64,000 bases of DNA from NCBI GenBank assembly GCA_024811115.1, contig JAKOGH010000861.1, positions 1-64,000 of the forward strand. Reading direction: 5' to 3'. The notes under the pieces are model-generated. The model made no database searches. It was not told the DNA's origin and worked only from the letters and a program-made list of their open reading frames with translations. This document shows, piece after piece, positions 25,923 through 38,857 of this stretch. How positions within the stretch are numbered: position 1 is the stretch's first letter; each line of letters opens with the position of its first letter. This DNA is from Terana coerulea. Its lineage: Eukaryota; Basidiomycota; Agaricomycetes; Polyporales; Phanerochaetaceae. The position numbers and the translations under genes are program-made.

Positions 25923-28900
25923 CTATGACATGGCATGCGCGTAGAATGCAGGCATAGATGGGGGTGGTGGAGGGTAAGAAAGCGGAAGCATGGTTCCAGT
26001 AGAATGGGGACGGCTTGGATCCATGGCCTGCTGCGCCGGATCAGCGCCTAGAGGAGCTTGTTGGCGCGTGTTGTGCTGCAGCAGCGACTTCGCAGTCATC
26101 AGGACATCAACCTCGCTCGACAAAGGACCGACCATCTCCACAGCTTGCGCGACGGCAGACTGAGTTGCCACGGAGACCTCCTTGACGGTGACCTGAGTAG
26201 TGACTGCCTGCGCGGGGGCGACCCCAGATGACAGCGAAGCCGACGTCCGATCGGCAGCGACTTGCCGCGCGGCTTGGAGCACCACCTGCTGAGCAGCCGC
26301 GGCAAGAACATTCGTTTGCGAGGACGATCCCACCGGAGGTTCACCGCTTGTTTTGTTGTTAAACGCCTGAGCCGTAATAGTGAGAACGTGCTGCTGCTTC
26401 GCCAGAGAGTGCAGCTCGGACGTAACGTCTTGCGCGGAGGTCGACGCTTGCACCACCTGCTCTTGCGCTTCCTGCGCTACACGCTGTGCTGCCGTGGTAA
26501 GTACTTGCACCACCTGCGAATCTGGGGCTACCACAGGTGCCGGGGCCAGGGCCGGCTGTGCGCGTAGAATGCTGACAGAGATCATCAACATCACTTTAGA
26601 AAGAGGGTACTGATTAGAGTTCTGTACTCACCGTGCGGGAGCCTGCGGCGGAAGGATCGAATCACTCATTACGCGACGGGGGTTGTGGAGGTCTCCGACT
26701 AGCGAAGGTCGTCTAGACGGAGTAAACGAAGCGTCCACAGCGGTCATCGGAGCAATATTGACATGAACGGTGTGCGCAAGCGTTTCTTCCTTTCCATCCT
26801 GCATGAACTAGTGACACAAACGATCAGGACCAACAGTGATTCAGATAGGCAGGGCAAACCAACCCGTGCTTCCACTGTGACATCGCAACTCTCAGCATCA
26901 GGCGGAGGGATACCAGACAGGGTGTCCTCGTTCCAAGACAACCAGGACGGGAGATTGGGTGATGTAAACGAGACAGGCATATTCGACCGGGACGCCTGGG
27001 GATCCCAGATGCGCGGTGTCCAAGACCATCGCAAACCAATGTATGCTACACCTGGCGGTGCGCCAGCCAGCTTTCGCTGGAACGGACGGAACGTCCACCC
27101 GACCTCGGTCTTCTTCGCGTCTACATGCCAGATATGGTTCCCCTTCGACTTTGATTTCTTACCCTCCTCGTTGAATCGCGAGATGTAGGGCTGGTTCCAC
27201 AAGAAGTTCCGGATCTACCATTAAGCGTTAGTACTGCAAGGAGATCCCGTATACGAAATATTCTGACCTTCTTTCATGGGGATCTTCTCCTCCGGGAAAC
27301 CGTTGTGAGCGAGCTAGAGTCACACTGGTCATCATATGGCCCTACATGGGTCAAGAGTGAGACTTGCCTCTTCCAGGAAAGCGTTAGTGAATGCTTGGAT
27401 CCGGAACTTGAATGGTCTGAAGTCGGCCGACTCGTCTAGCCGTTGCATTTTCTTCGCCATGAGCGTCTGGTGAATGGGTTCACCCTTCGAGTCGGTCGCA
27501 TCCACTACGCAAGCGGATAGGTGAGTATATGCGCGCACATTGCCGATACAAGTGCATGAACACGAACAGTTTGAGCACGTTTTGTTCAAGAAGTCAAAGA
27601 AGATCCGCTCGACTTCAACGCGGTACTCTTGAGGCACTTCATTGCCGTGCGAGAGTGTCGCACCCTCGGCGGAAGGCGAGGTACGACTACCTCTTCGAGC
27701 GGAAGCACCGGCCGCGCTGCCTGATGGCTTCTCTGCGGTGCTGTCTTCAGGCGAGCCAGAAGAGAAGCCGTAATACCCTAACCGTCCAGGGTGCTCGTCA
27801 TCCGAATCGTCCCCATCGTCATACTCCTCAACCTCAGGCGATCCTGCACGAGTGCGCGGTCCTCCTGATGTCGAGGGCCGTGACTGCAACGCATGCTCAT
27901 ATTGGGATGGAGGCGCTTCAATGCCAAATGCGAATGGATTGGGCTGTGACATGGAACCCGAACGAGACATGCGGCCCGCTGGCGGCGGAATGGCAGGTGG
28001 GATAGATGTGTGGGAGGGAATGGTTGGTTGTGTGGGCGAGTGGTATTGAGCGCTCGACTGAGAGTATGCAATGTTTGTCGATACCGCTAGAGGAAGGCCG
28101 GAGTGGGACATGCCTCCCAGAGATGAGCCAGTTCCCGACATTGAATGCGCATGCCGCGGAATAGGTGGGCGGTTCTCTGACCATGGATTATTGAGCACTG
28201 GCTGGGTTGGGTAGGCGGTGGATGCCAAGGGTGCTGGAGCACTGGCCGGTCCTGACGACAGTGAAGAGAAGTCTGTCGGCGGGTGTGGTAGATGTGGTGA
28301 AAAGTCTAGCCGACCCGGGAAGTGCATCGACGAATGTACATGCTGCACGTCTTGCATGAGCGACAGACCGTGGCCAGATGAGCTTGGTGGCCGTGTGCCG
28401 GGTAAAGAAGGTACGGGCGGTAATGGTGGATGTTCGGGGATAGTTGACATTGAACTAGGAGCGGTGAAGGTGAACGACGAGGACGGAGCTAAGTGCGAAG
28501 GGGGCGGCGGCATTTGCAGGGAGACGTCGTCTGGGGTTCCATCTTCATAGCTTTAACGATCCTATCGCCGTCGAGCGTGGATGCACATCTCTTGCGGGAC
28601 ATGTCAGAACCGTCGAGAGAAGACGGTGTTGGTTCGAGTGACGTGTTGGCAGAATCGAAAGAAGGCAGCCCATTTATGTGCTGTGCCTGGGACGCGTCCA
28701 GCCCGAGGCTGGCTGGTGGTGAACTATGAGATGTGGTAGAAGCAGCGGCGGTTTGTGCATGTGGGGATCCGCTGGCAGGAGGAGAACCGGAGGACGATTC
28801 CCGCAGCTGCATGGTTGCGACCATCTGGGCTACCAGCATAACGTTCCTGGTGAGCTGATCCACAATGTTAGCAGCAGAGGTGGTTTGCCCGTTCGAGAAA

Positions 28901-29704
28901 GCCTCGGAGCCCGAATTCGCAGTCTTCGCGATTCTTAATGGTGTATGAGCGATCGGAAACCCACGCTGACATACAGTACGACTCACTTCTTCAGCATGTC
29001 ACCAAGCACCATGAGATGCGGATCCGCGAAGTCAGGAGAGTCCTCCTTGCTGTGGGGTCCTGGTGCGAACGACTGGTCGAAACCGGGAAGGAAGGGGAAA
29101 GTAGAGTTGTGAGCCGACGTCGGGGGTCCGCTGTTGCTAGACGGAAATCCGAGATCTGACGAAGTACCGGGTAAATGGCTAGGAGATGCAGCAGAACCTG
29201 AGCGACTCCGCGATCCATCAAGTGCAGAGGCAAGAGAGGACGCCCCAATCGAATAGGCGGGAACCATGCCATTAAGTGCGGGAGACGATGCATGAGACAC
29301 GCTCGTCGAGGCAGTCGCGTTACTTGGCGAAGAAAGTACGGTGTGTGGCGTCCCCATGTTCTCAATGCCATTCATGGGTGGGTCATGTAGGAACCCAGGG
29401 CCATTTTGTTGCGAGAAATCAGAGAGGGAATTAGTGGTGGTTAGATGTTCGGAAAGTGTGGAGGATACGACGTCCATTTGGTTTGCCGGAGGCATTTGCA
29501 TGGACATTGACATGGAGCCGGTATGTGCCATTTCAGAAGAGTACAAAGGCATACGCACAGGGTGGTGTGATTGAGAGCCGGTGCTAATGCCCATGTCGGA
29601 ATGCGTGCTGGACGGAAAGCCATTGAGTTCAGAAGACGAAAACGGCTGAAACTGCGGGTCGATCGGTGTAGGGGGTTGTTTTGGGCTTCTTGCAGCGAGT
29701 CCAT
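25923..29704 (-). CDS. Conserved protein of unknown function with a cadherin-like (CADG-type) segment
   Basis: Long low-complexity N-terminus rich in Ser, Pro and Gln. A conserved middle contains IFFDFLNKTCSNC, MAKKMQRLDESADFRPFKFR, QAFTNAFLEE, FLWNQPYISRFNEEGKKSKS and GWTFRPFQRKLAGAPPGVAY. Next is a stretch with WSWTPRIWDPQ, LPSWLSWNEDTLSG and VTVEARF, which looks like a dystroglycan-type cadherin-like Ig fold. The C-terminus is Ala/Val/Gln-rich (VVQVLTTAAQRVAQEAQEQ) and helical. The layout resembles a nuclear or regulatory factor, but I cannot name a family or function. The start ATG at 29702-29704 (MDSLQEAQNN) joins the main frame if a five-G run at 29,671-29,675 is one base longer. A second break sits at 28,533-28,536. 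About five introns; the stop is at 25923. Confidence 0.75.
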
Positions 29705-30770
29705 CGCAGCAAGGGGCGTACGGAAAGGCTTTTGTGGTCTGCGTGTCCAGCTTTCCGGCAGAACAGAGTTGAGTGCGGGGTCAAGAAATGAGTGTGTGTG
29801 CGGCCACCGGGAGTTGAGTGCAATCGATCAAGAGCTGTGGTGACCCTCTACAAGGAATGCGTTCAGACAACATTTACAACATATGAGATGAGAACGGAGA
29901 CGCATACCGACAAACAGAGCTTTCCAATAGTCTCACACGGAGGAATGTATGACAAGAGTTCTTTCAAGATGTTGATACTTCCACAGAACGGGCTGCAGGG
30001 CGGTTTACGATACGTGGATTGCGAGCACGGGCCAAGGAAGGACAGAAGAGAGCAATAAACCGCAGATTATAGGATTTCGAGCGACAGAGGGGACCCTAGG
30101 GAGAGAAATGCATGCAGACCAACGGCGAATCCAGGCAAGTCGGTGAACGGGACAAGCCTTGCCTCAAGGCAGGCGGTTCTTGCATGCGGTCGCACTTAAT
30201 TTCCATGCTCATTTCGAGAATTGGCCCGAAATGGTAGTTGCGTAAACATACACAAACAACGGGCGAGGATAATATTAAATTTTTACGCCGACCAAGTTCT
30301 CTGAGTTGTCTGGACGGCAGACACGCACAAACTGCAACTGCAAGGAATAATATTCGATGGATTCCTGATAGCATATTACAACACGCACTGTGTTTCCTCG
30401 TTCCACTCTACGTACCGCAGGGCACGAAGCGGTTGCCATTGCATCAGGCCCGTGAAAGTCAAGGAAAAAAATTCCATTTCTTTCCGGAGACTTAACCTTT
30501 TGCCTTGGGCGATGGGAATATAGAAAATGACCTCCAGGCACCTGCGAGACGTCCGACAATTCGCAGCTCCCTGTAGACTGTGGGCGTAACGTTCTATATA
30601 GACCCGCGAAGCGTGTGTGCCGCAACCTATGGGCATGTGTCCTCACATCCCATCACAGGATCGTCGGGCTGCTTTCCGCTATAGTAGGTCGTCCAGCTGG
30701 CCTCGGACATGTAGATGTTCTCGAGTTACGGCGGCACCATATAGGAAGCGATAAGTAGGACGCTCGTACG
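29705..30770. other. Upstream region of the unknown long gene
   Basis: About 1 kb. The first 400 bp probably hold the promoter and 5' UTR of the minus-strand gene. Beyond 30.1 kb I see no ORF with family motifs and no repeat. Confidence 0.4.
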
Positions 30771-32116
30771 ATGCATCTCCGCAAAACCAGCCTTCGTACG
30801 GCGGGTGAATCCGAAACACCCACGAGCGTGTCGCAATGGCATGTTCGGGTGGAGGATTTTGCCCTTCCCGCAGCCGACGTCGTTCTGAAGATGCGGAGAA
30901 CAAAAGACAGGTCTAACCATGTTTGTAGACGTTCTGTTACAGTACTTCTGTAAAGGAAGCGCGTGAGTAGTTGCACTAAGCGAATAAATTCGATCACTCA
31001 CGTCCGGAGTTCCGGGAACGCAACGGTACCGTCGAGACGCAATCGTCGTACAGAATTAATCGCATGACGAGCGAGCAGGCTACTGAATAGTACTGAATAG
31101 CCACGTAACCCATGGGTAATAGCACCTGAGGATTGGAGTGAAGGTTTATTCCGCCCGGGTACCCAATAGCGACCTATCCCTGCACCATTGGCTGCGGCGA
31201 AGAGAACTTTGCGTAAGCTTTCCGCCGGTCTTCTAATCCAGGATCGTGCACACCAACCTCGTGAAGCATCGGAAGGTCGTTCTTGAATCAAAATTGATCC
31301 TGGACTTGCACACGTGGTGCAAGGCCGCAGGTGAGCCGTTGTCTGACCATACTTTGACCAAGTAGGGTTATCGCCTGGACGTCCATGTCTCGGGCTGCTG
31401 GTGCGATGAGAGATATGAAGTCGATATGTCAGATAACGCTAGCCTCGCGGAGAAAGCCCATGTATGGCTCACGGAGAGGTGCAGTGGGAACTAGCAAGCG
31501 AACCAATCAGACCGTTCTCCGCCGAGCAAGATACCTATCACCCGTCACCGCTCTAGTGCCTAATAAATAGACACTATATGGTCTGGTGATCGGTGTTCGT
31601 CTTGGATTAATTTGAGTGCCCTGGCGTTCCGTCACAGACGCTGCGGGTCGGTAGTCAGTTGATATCCCGCGGCAGCAGAGCTGCAGGTTCAAGGATGATA
31701 TCGTAAGTAGAAACCTAATCAGATGCAAAGCTTCGTCTCTCACATCCTTGCGTAAAGAGCTTCTGAACTAATTTGCGGAAGGACGAATTCGGAGACTGAA
31801 GAACAACGCGGGTGTCAGCACAGTCAGAAGACAAACGGAGTGCATACTGTGCAGACATACCACCGTATACTTCGTCCGTTATGCCATGTTACAGTGCATC
31901 AAGAAGCGGTGTCACGAGAGGACCGATGCTCGTGCTGACAATGCTCAGCCTGAAGGAGGACACCTGAGGTTGGACCCTGCAGACAATCAAGTAACGTACG
32001 AAGACCTTGGCAAGCCCTTGCTGCAGAAGCTCAAGTCGTGGCCTCCGCTCTGGGTCTATGGATCGATGGAAACCGAGCTATACGCTTTGGGGATAGTCAC
32101 TCAGCCTCACTTGTGA
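30771..32116 (+). CDS. Possible multi-exon gene, unidentified (weak)
   Basis: Several short open segments on this strand look coded and are edged by splice-like sites. Examples are an ATG-started exon ending RVEDFALPAADVVLKMRRTK (near 30,900); NSDLSLHHWLRRELC before a GTAAGC (near 31,200); VVLESKLILDLHTWCKAA before a GTGAGC (near 31,330); YRLDVHVSGCWCDERYE after an AG (near 31,350); and a 3' piece with LGKPLLQKLKSWPPLWVYGS ending at 32116. Junction phases do not all agree, and the opposite strand also has open frames (for example 30,998-31,291), so strand and structure are uncertain. No family is recognised. Confidence 0.25.
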
Positions 32117-33233
32117 TTGTGCGACGCAGACTAAACGCCCTAGGGCTTCGAGCCCAGGTCCTCTGAGGCACATTGAGCCTTCCTGCCGCTGTGCGGTAAA
32201 CGAGCCGGAACCCTCGAGGGGGCACTCGGGTCAAGGGAACTTGATGTAATGGCGGTTGCGCGACACCGTTCATTGAGTAAAGGAACTTAGAGCCCGCCAC
32301 TGATTCGCACGTCCATGTTTAGCGGGGCGCGTCGAGGCATCTTCACGAAGAAAATGACGCACCACCATTGAGTTGCACACGCCACCGAAGTAGGAGGACT
32401 GACACCGGCAGACACGGTCTCAAGTTGGTGACATGTCCCTGGACGCGTGCGCACAGCCCGCAGGGTTCAGGGAGTGCGGGACGGTTAACCGTCGCGGGCC
32501 AATAACAGTAGACTCGCGCTCTACGTCGGGGAAACGGCGTATCAACTTGGCTTCTTCATTCAATGGAGACTAGTAAAAGTAGATTCGAGGATAAGGTACC
32601 AGATGGTGTCCCCGACTTGCTCCTCTGCCTCAAGACGCGGCGGTTGAATGCATCTGGGTAATCTCGGGTACCACTCAGCTCAATATGGAACCGACGGCCT
32701 CAGGCCGGGCGTTGACTACAACGGGGAGCGAGTATCTTAGCATGACAGCATCATGTACTCGTGACTCACCCCAAGAAAATGAACGGTTGGAAAGGTCAAT
32801 GGCCGGCGGACATACCAGGAGAGTTGAGATTTGAGATGTTCCTCCGGTCCTTCGGATAGCACTGCTGCTCCGGTTGAGCTGAGCGTATCTACACGCGGCA
32901 GGTAGGCGGCGTGGAGATGTCAAGGCAGAGTGTTCCATGCCAGAAACCGACTACGATGTTGTTTCCGCCGCTCGTATTCAATCGAAATGAGTTTTGGGAC
33001 CCCTGAGCATACGGAGTCCCACAGAGAAGATTTAGCATCGATAGTTCGTAGAAAGTGTGTAATACCATGGGTCTGCCTCGCGCACTCTGACTGTATTTCT
33101 GTCACGGTGAATAGTTGCTATCCGTTCCTCTGTCCAGGAGATGGTGAAAGTATCGGGATGAAGGCAGCGGGCTTTTGACGCTTACGTCGAAAGCGGAGCG
33201 CGTGCAAGCGCCCAAGACAGCCTACCTTCAATC
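32117..33233. other. Region upstream of BET3
   Basis: About 1.1 kb. It contains only short open stretches, such as one near 32,586-32,658 before a GTAATC, and a minus-strand frame at 32,675-32,938. None can be tied to a family. It presumably includes the BET3 promoter. Confidence 0.35.
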
Positions 33234-34025
<792 letters not shown>

Positions 34026-34138
34026 TGGCATAGAGGTACTGTAGGATAGCGGAGACAAACACTGCGATAATACTATTGGGGCCATTCATCATCATGAATA
34101 CTGTGAGGGCTAAGGAATACGTACAGTGATTAGCTTTG

Positions 34139-34691
34139 TTAATTGCGCCGCTCGATCCTGTTGAGCCTCTTCGCAATCTTCGCGTTGGTACGTGTCCTTT
34201 GGCCTCTGACGGGCAGATGCGCGGCATGCCGACGTCCGACATAGCTTCCAATCGTACGTTGGTGGGCAATGTTGTCTCTGATCTCTCTTCTTAATTCCAC
34301 CTCAACCTTCAGCTGTTTCAGGATATCAGGCTTGACCGCCTCAGGTGCTTTGTGCGGAGTAGGAGTGGGCAGCAAGGGTTTGGTGATGCTGGGAGCCTTG
34401 AACTCGGGACGGGCAACAGGGACATGAGTCGCCTGCGGAAAAGTCCCCGGAGAGGACAGGAATGCGGTCAAGCCCGTTTGTTGTTGCTGCGTCAAGTCTC
34501 GGATCTTGCAACGGTCATGAATGAGCATGCGGGCGCATATACGGTGCGCGATTTTGGGACCGACGCCATAGAAAGCCGTCAAGGCATGCTACAGTAGAAT
34601 TTTCAGCAATGAGGCATACGTACTAGCCCGAAAGAAGATGACTCACTCTCGCAAGCTGGTTGTCTGGTAGCAATATTCCGAGAATATGCAT
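34139..34691 (-). CDS. Mitochondrial small-subunit ribosomal protein uS13m
   Basis: Structural component of the mitochondrial ribosome (S. cerevisiae Sws2 family). The first exon [15 protein letters not shown] starts at 34691. After one intron (34,578-34,636 or so) the S13 core follows: [19 protein letters not shown] with the helix-turn segment and [11 protein letters not shown] fungal-specific Pro/Lys linker comes next, and then the basic C-terminal motif [34 protein letters not shown], which binds rRNA. The stop is at 34139. Convergent with BET3 (113 bp) and divergent from XAP5 (164 bp between starts). Confidence 0.9.
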
Positions 34692-34855
34692 GGCTGCTCT
34701 GCTGGTCGTGGACTTCAACCTGAGGAGCAAGCGCTGAAGATTACTGCGAGAAGTTTAGAACTCCGCTGCACACACAACTCATCTGCATACTCACAACGAC
34801 CAGAACATTGGCTACTCTTATCCTCAGCACTCGCACAACCAACATAAGTTAGGAG

Positions 34856-36157
34856 ATGTCAGGCAGTCAAGCCGAGGGCCGCCGCGAGGATGCTCTGGTG
34901 AAGCAGAGGACTCAAATGCGAGAAGAGTTCGAACGTCAGAAGCAAACCCTCATCAACGAGACAGAGAAAGCTCGGCCGTCCTCCAATCGGTTCATAGGCC
35001 AGCATGACTCCATGGAGGACACGCTTAAGCAGAGCACTGTTGGGCTGGTCAAGCTGGAGGACTTCCAACAGCGGAGGAAGGAGCTAGAGGAAGCGAAGGC
35101 TCGCGAGGCAGCGAGGACCAATGAACTCAAGTATGTCACCTCTCGTCCCTATTCGTACTGTTATATGCGTATGTTTTGTGTGAAGGTGGCTTACAGGACG
35201 TGGAGAATTTGTTTAGGGATGAACAGAGGAAGGTGAAGAAACGCAAGAAACTTGCCAAGTCCACCCTTTCGTTCGCTCTTGACGAAGAAGCTGGCGAAGA
35301 TGGCGTCGCGCTGCCCTCCTCTAGGGGCGATGACGAAGATAACGAGAACCCCTCCAAGCGGGCCAAGTCGAGGAAGAATCCAAACGTCGACACGTCTTTC
35401 CTGCCAGATCGCGAGCGTGAAGAGCTCGAGCGGAAGCAACGTGAGGAGCTCCGCCAGGAGTGGCTCCGGAAGCAGGAAGAGATGAAGCTTGAAGAAATAG
35501 AGATAGTGTACTCATTCTGGGATGGTAGCGGTCATCGCAAGAGCGTCATGGTGAGGGTTGATTTGTACCGCCTCGATACATCGCATCTGACCACGCAGAT
35601 TCATGCACATGTACATCTGGAATTCGTCATATAGTGCAAGAAGGGAGATGATATTGCCACATTCCTGGAGAAATGTCGCCAGCAGTTCCCAGAGCTGCGA
35701 GCTGTCAGCGTGGACAACCTCATGTATGTGAAGGTAAGTGAAGCTCGCCACTCAAGGATCCAGTAATTAACTGATCGTCATACTTGTAGGAGGATCTAAT
35801 TATACCCCACGTACGATCATACTGCTCTTAATCATAGCTTCATTTGTCTCACATTTCATTGCCAGCACTACACCTTCTACGACTTCATCGTCAACAAGGC
35901 CCGCGGAAAGTCGGGCCCTCTGTTCAACTTCGACGTACATGACGATGTTCGCCTGCTGGCGGATGCTACAATAGAGAAGGACGAGTCGCATGCTGGCAAG
36001 GTGGTCGAGCGCGGCTATTACCAGCGTAACAAACACATCTTCCCTGCATCCAGATGGGAGGTACGCTCAACTCCGCTATTTGTTCTTCGTGTATCTAAAA
36101 CGATGTCTTCAGGTTTACGATCCGGAGAAGGCGTACGGCAAATACACCATAGCGTGA
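34856..36157 (+). CDS. XAP5 (FAM50) family protein
   Basis: Nuclear protein of the XAP5/FAM50 family, linked in other organisms to transcription and splicing. The start is at 34856. A charged coiled-coil N-terminus ([17 protein letters not shown]) precedes [19 protein letters not shown], a basic stretch ([16 protein letters not shown]), [19 protein letters not shown], and a cysteine/lysine exon [20 protein letters not shown]. The XAP5 signature then appears: [35 protein letters not shown] and [20 protein letters not shown], ending [14 protein letters not shown] at 36157. Five introns, all in phase; one exon is only about 20 nt (EDLIIPH). Divergently paired with uS13m. Confidence 0.93.
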
Positions 36158-36422
36158 GAATGCAGAAGTTGTCATATGTAGCTGCACGCATGCGCTCTGT
36201 ATGTACTCGCGTCTCCTTCCTGTATGCACTCTTGAAAGGACACCTACCTTCTGAGAGAGGGAGCCAACTCTCTAAGACTCGTTCGTCAAGTTTCTCGTGA
36301 TCTAACAGTCTAGTTTGCATTCGCGGAAACATTGTAGAAAAAATGCAGAACGAGGGTGAGAGCATGCTTCGAAAGAAAGAGAAATTAGCGTAGTTGATCA
36401 AGCTTTTAACACTGAAGGCAGT

Positions 36423-38857
36423 TTATTCTGCGCCGCCGGCCTTCTCCTTTTCTTCGTCGTATTGATCTGGGTTTGTTTGAGAAAGCACACTGTTCAATCG
36501 AGAAGTTAATCACGATGCTGGAAACTACCGACGATGAGACTTACTTCGCTACCGCGACCTCGTTGACCGGAGGACCTCCGCCGTCACCAATCATCACCTT
36601 CACCGCTTTGCTAGGGATTCCATCTGCCACCACGAAAAGCCAACCAGGGCCCGGTGGATAGATGTTACCATTTGGTGGGCCGTTCGCCGTGATCGTTCCT
36701 CCCAACCGCGACGATTCGAGTTGCACCATCCGCGAGTTGGCATGAACAGCGTGAGTCACGTAACCGAAGTCCATGAGTACGACTGAGGAGATAGTCAGAC
36801 TGGTTGTAATAGAAGCAGGGGAAGGGAAGCTCGCCTTGGACGTCTGCGTTTGACAGAGACTCGGGCAGATCGATGTTGAACTGTACCGTCTGCTCGAAAC
36901 CGATAGTCTTCTGCACGGTTTTAAATGTCGGTCTTTCTGCAGACATGTAGGGAGGTTCCAGCCACTCTACTCTATACTCCGTCCCATATTTGACTTCGCT
37001 CCGGTCGAGATTCGGGTTGCTGCCTGCGATCATAACGCTTCCAGAAGGCGTCAGAGTCGCGACGGAGTGATACAGCCTCGGGATATTGCTCGTCGGGAGC
37101 CCAGCAGAGGAGAACCGTTGCCCAGCAGGAGCAGCAGGATCGTACAACACCGGAGTGAAGACGGGGTTGTCAGCGTTGGATGCACCAACTTGGTTGACCA
37201 CGTTGCCGTAGCCTGAGATACCCGAGCCAGCACCGTTGACGATAAGAATCTTCCCTGTGGGCAGAATGACTGCGTCGGGCATAGTACGTGCTTCAGGCAT
37301 TTGTTCAACCTGCCAGCCCGCCGCGATTCCTTCGTCGGTCAGGACCACCCGAGAACACTGCGCCGAAGCCGGGTCTTGCGAGGAAATTTCATAGCCTGGC
37401 TTGCTGTCGTCGATAGTAGAACCACCGCATAGAAAGATTTCGGGCGTATAGTTGTTCTGGGGTGTGAGCGGCAAGAGAAGGCCAGTTCCCGTCATGGGAT
37501 AGGTCACACGTACGCCGTTAGGAATGGGCGGTAGGCGTCGCTCTGTATTCGTCTGCCAGTCATAGATTATAGCGTCGTTGTTGGCCGCCATGAATACCTT
37601 GCCGTCTGGAAGAGAGAAGGCCAGTGGAAACAGGTTCGAGTTCAGGGTATCCACGAGAAATTGCAGCTTGATCGGCATACCGTTCGAGCCGTCGATGTCC
37701 TTGGGCGGATAGTATTCAACGGTAGGGTTGTTGGTCGTAGCGTTGTTGATCCATCCACCTTTGAGCGAACCGCCAACAATCATCGCAGAACCGTCCGATA
37801 TCCGTAGGACGGTGTTGTACCACCTCGGGCTCGCCATCCTAATCCGGTCATGATTCTCGTACATATCACAACCGTCCACGTTTTCTGAGTCGCAGGGCTG
37901 GAAAAGGCGAATAGCTTGCAGACCATCCACGTCGCCAAAGTCAGCGGCTGCTGTACGGTCCTCTACCACAGGGTTTCCACCGACGTTGATCAAAGTACCG
38001 TTGCTGAGAAAGGTCCCTCCCGCACAGAAGGAGTTGGATTGCATAGCAAGAGGTTTGACAGAGTGCGTGTTGAGGTTGTACAGAGCAGCCCAGGCAGGGT
38101 GCCCGTCGACAGTGAGAGGATTATGTTCGACCTTGTCCACTATGATGGCGTGCGTCTCTGAGATAACGGCAAGTTGCATTGCGTGAACACCTGTACTTCC
38201 TTTCTGAGTGAGGGTCCACTGAGCGGGAGAAGCGGATACCGCGAAATTGGCGAGAGACACGTCTTGCACAGCAGTGTTCTGCTGCATCGGTTGATTGTTG
38301 ATTGAAGGCCCACTTGATCCGGACGACATCGTTCCGAGTGTTACAACCACCGCGTCGATGTCTACTCTGGTACCTTGGGAGCCATCGTGCTTTCGACCTG
38401 TGTTGACGATTTTCAGGGTATGCTTCCCGTACTTGAGATTGAAGTTCCAGTACAAGCGTTGTTGTCGTCGGGTAGTAGAGCTCCAGGTGTCGACGCGGTC
38501 AACAAGCTCCCCATCGAGATAGACCTTAGCGATACCATGCCTGCGGTCGGTATTTCCGAACCATTCGACGCCAGTGCCGGTAAAGGAGAACTTCATCTGC
38601 GCATTCTTGCTCGACGTGCTTCGAACGGACTTGTGGATGTACGCGGAGGAAAAGACTTCCTTCCAGTGGCTAGAGTAATGGAAAAGTGGAGAGGACGAGT
38701 CGTAGCTTTTCGTGCCAGGAGCGACATAGTAAGGAGTGAACTTGGTGGGTTTCGTCGAGCCTGGAGTCGTGTGACCATTCCACGCGCTTTCGCTTGCTAG
38801 AGACAGGGTGATTGAAACGGCCAGCGTGAGCAGGAGAAGGAACGAGCGGACGACCAT
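36423..38857 (-). CDS. Copper radical oxidase (glyoxal oxidase type) with N-terminal galactose-binding-like domain
   Basis: Secreted peroxide-producing oxidase of aldehydes or related substrates, typical of wood-decay fungi. The start at 38857 gives a signal peptide (MVVRSFLLLLTLAVSITLSL). Residues about 55-175 form an extra beta-sandwich-like domain (MKFSFTGTGVEWFGNTDRRH, KVYLDGELVDRVDTW, YGKHTLKIVNTG). The oxidase body follows, with the cofactor Cys278 (SFCAGG) and Tyr347 (PRWYNTV), copper ligands Tyr596-His597 (PRLYHSVATL), and His685 (GYVTHAVH) in the C-terminal domain. The His is reached through a 52-nt GC-AG intron. A last exon (36,489-36,423) ends EKEKAGGAE. Exons: 38857-36835, 36782-36545, 36489-36423, about 775 aa. 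All catalytic residues are present. The single huge first exon is unusual next to the intron-rich neighbours. Confidence 0.9.
36783..36834 (-). other. GC-AG intron in the copper radical oxidase gene
   Basis: 52 nt. The 5' site is CCAAG|GCGAGC and the 3' site TCTCCTCAG, with a CTGAC-like branch sequence just upstream. Removing it joins ADVQ to VVLMDFGYVTH in frame and restores the fourth copper ligand. Without it the frame runs into an unrelated tail, so the intron call is supported by the protein. Confidence 0.8.

Noticed and set aside
36541..36834. Apparent frameshift near the 3' end of the copper radical oxidase
   Set aside because: A GC-AG intron with a good branch and acceptor joins both parts exactly at a conserved family segment, so no indel is needed.
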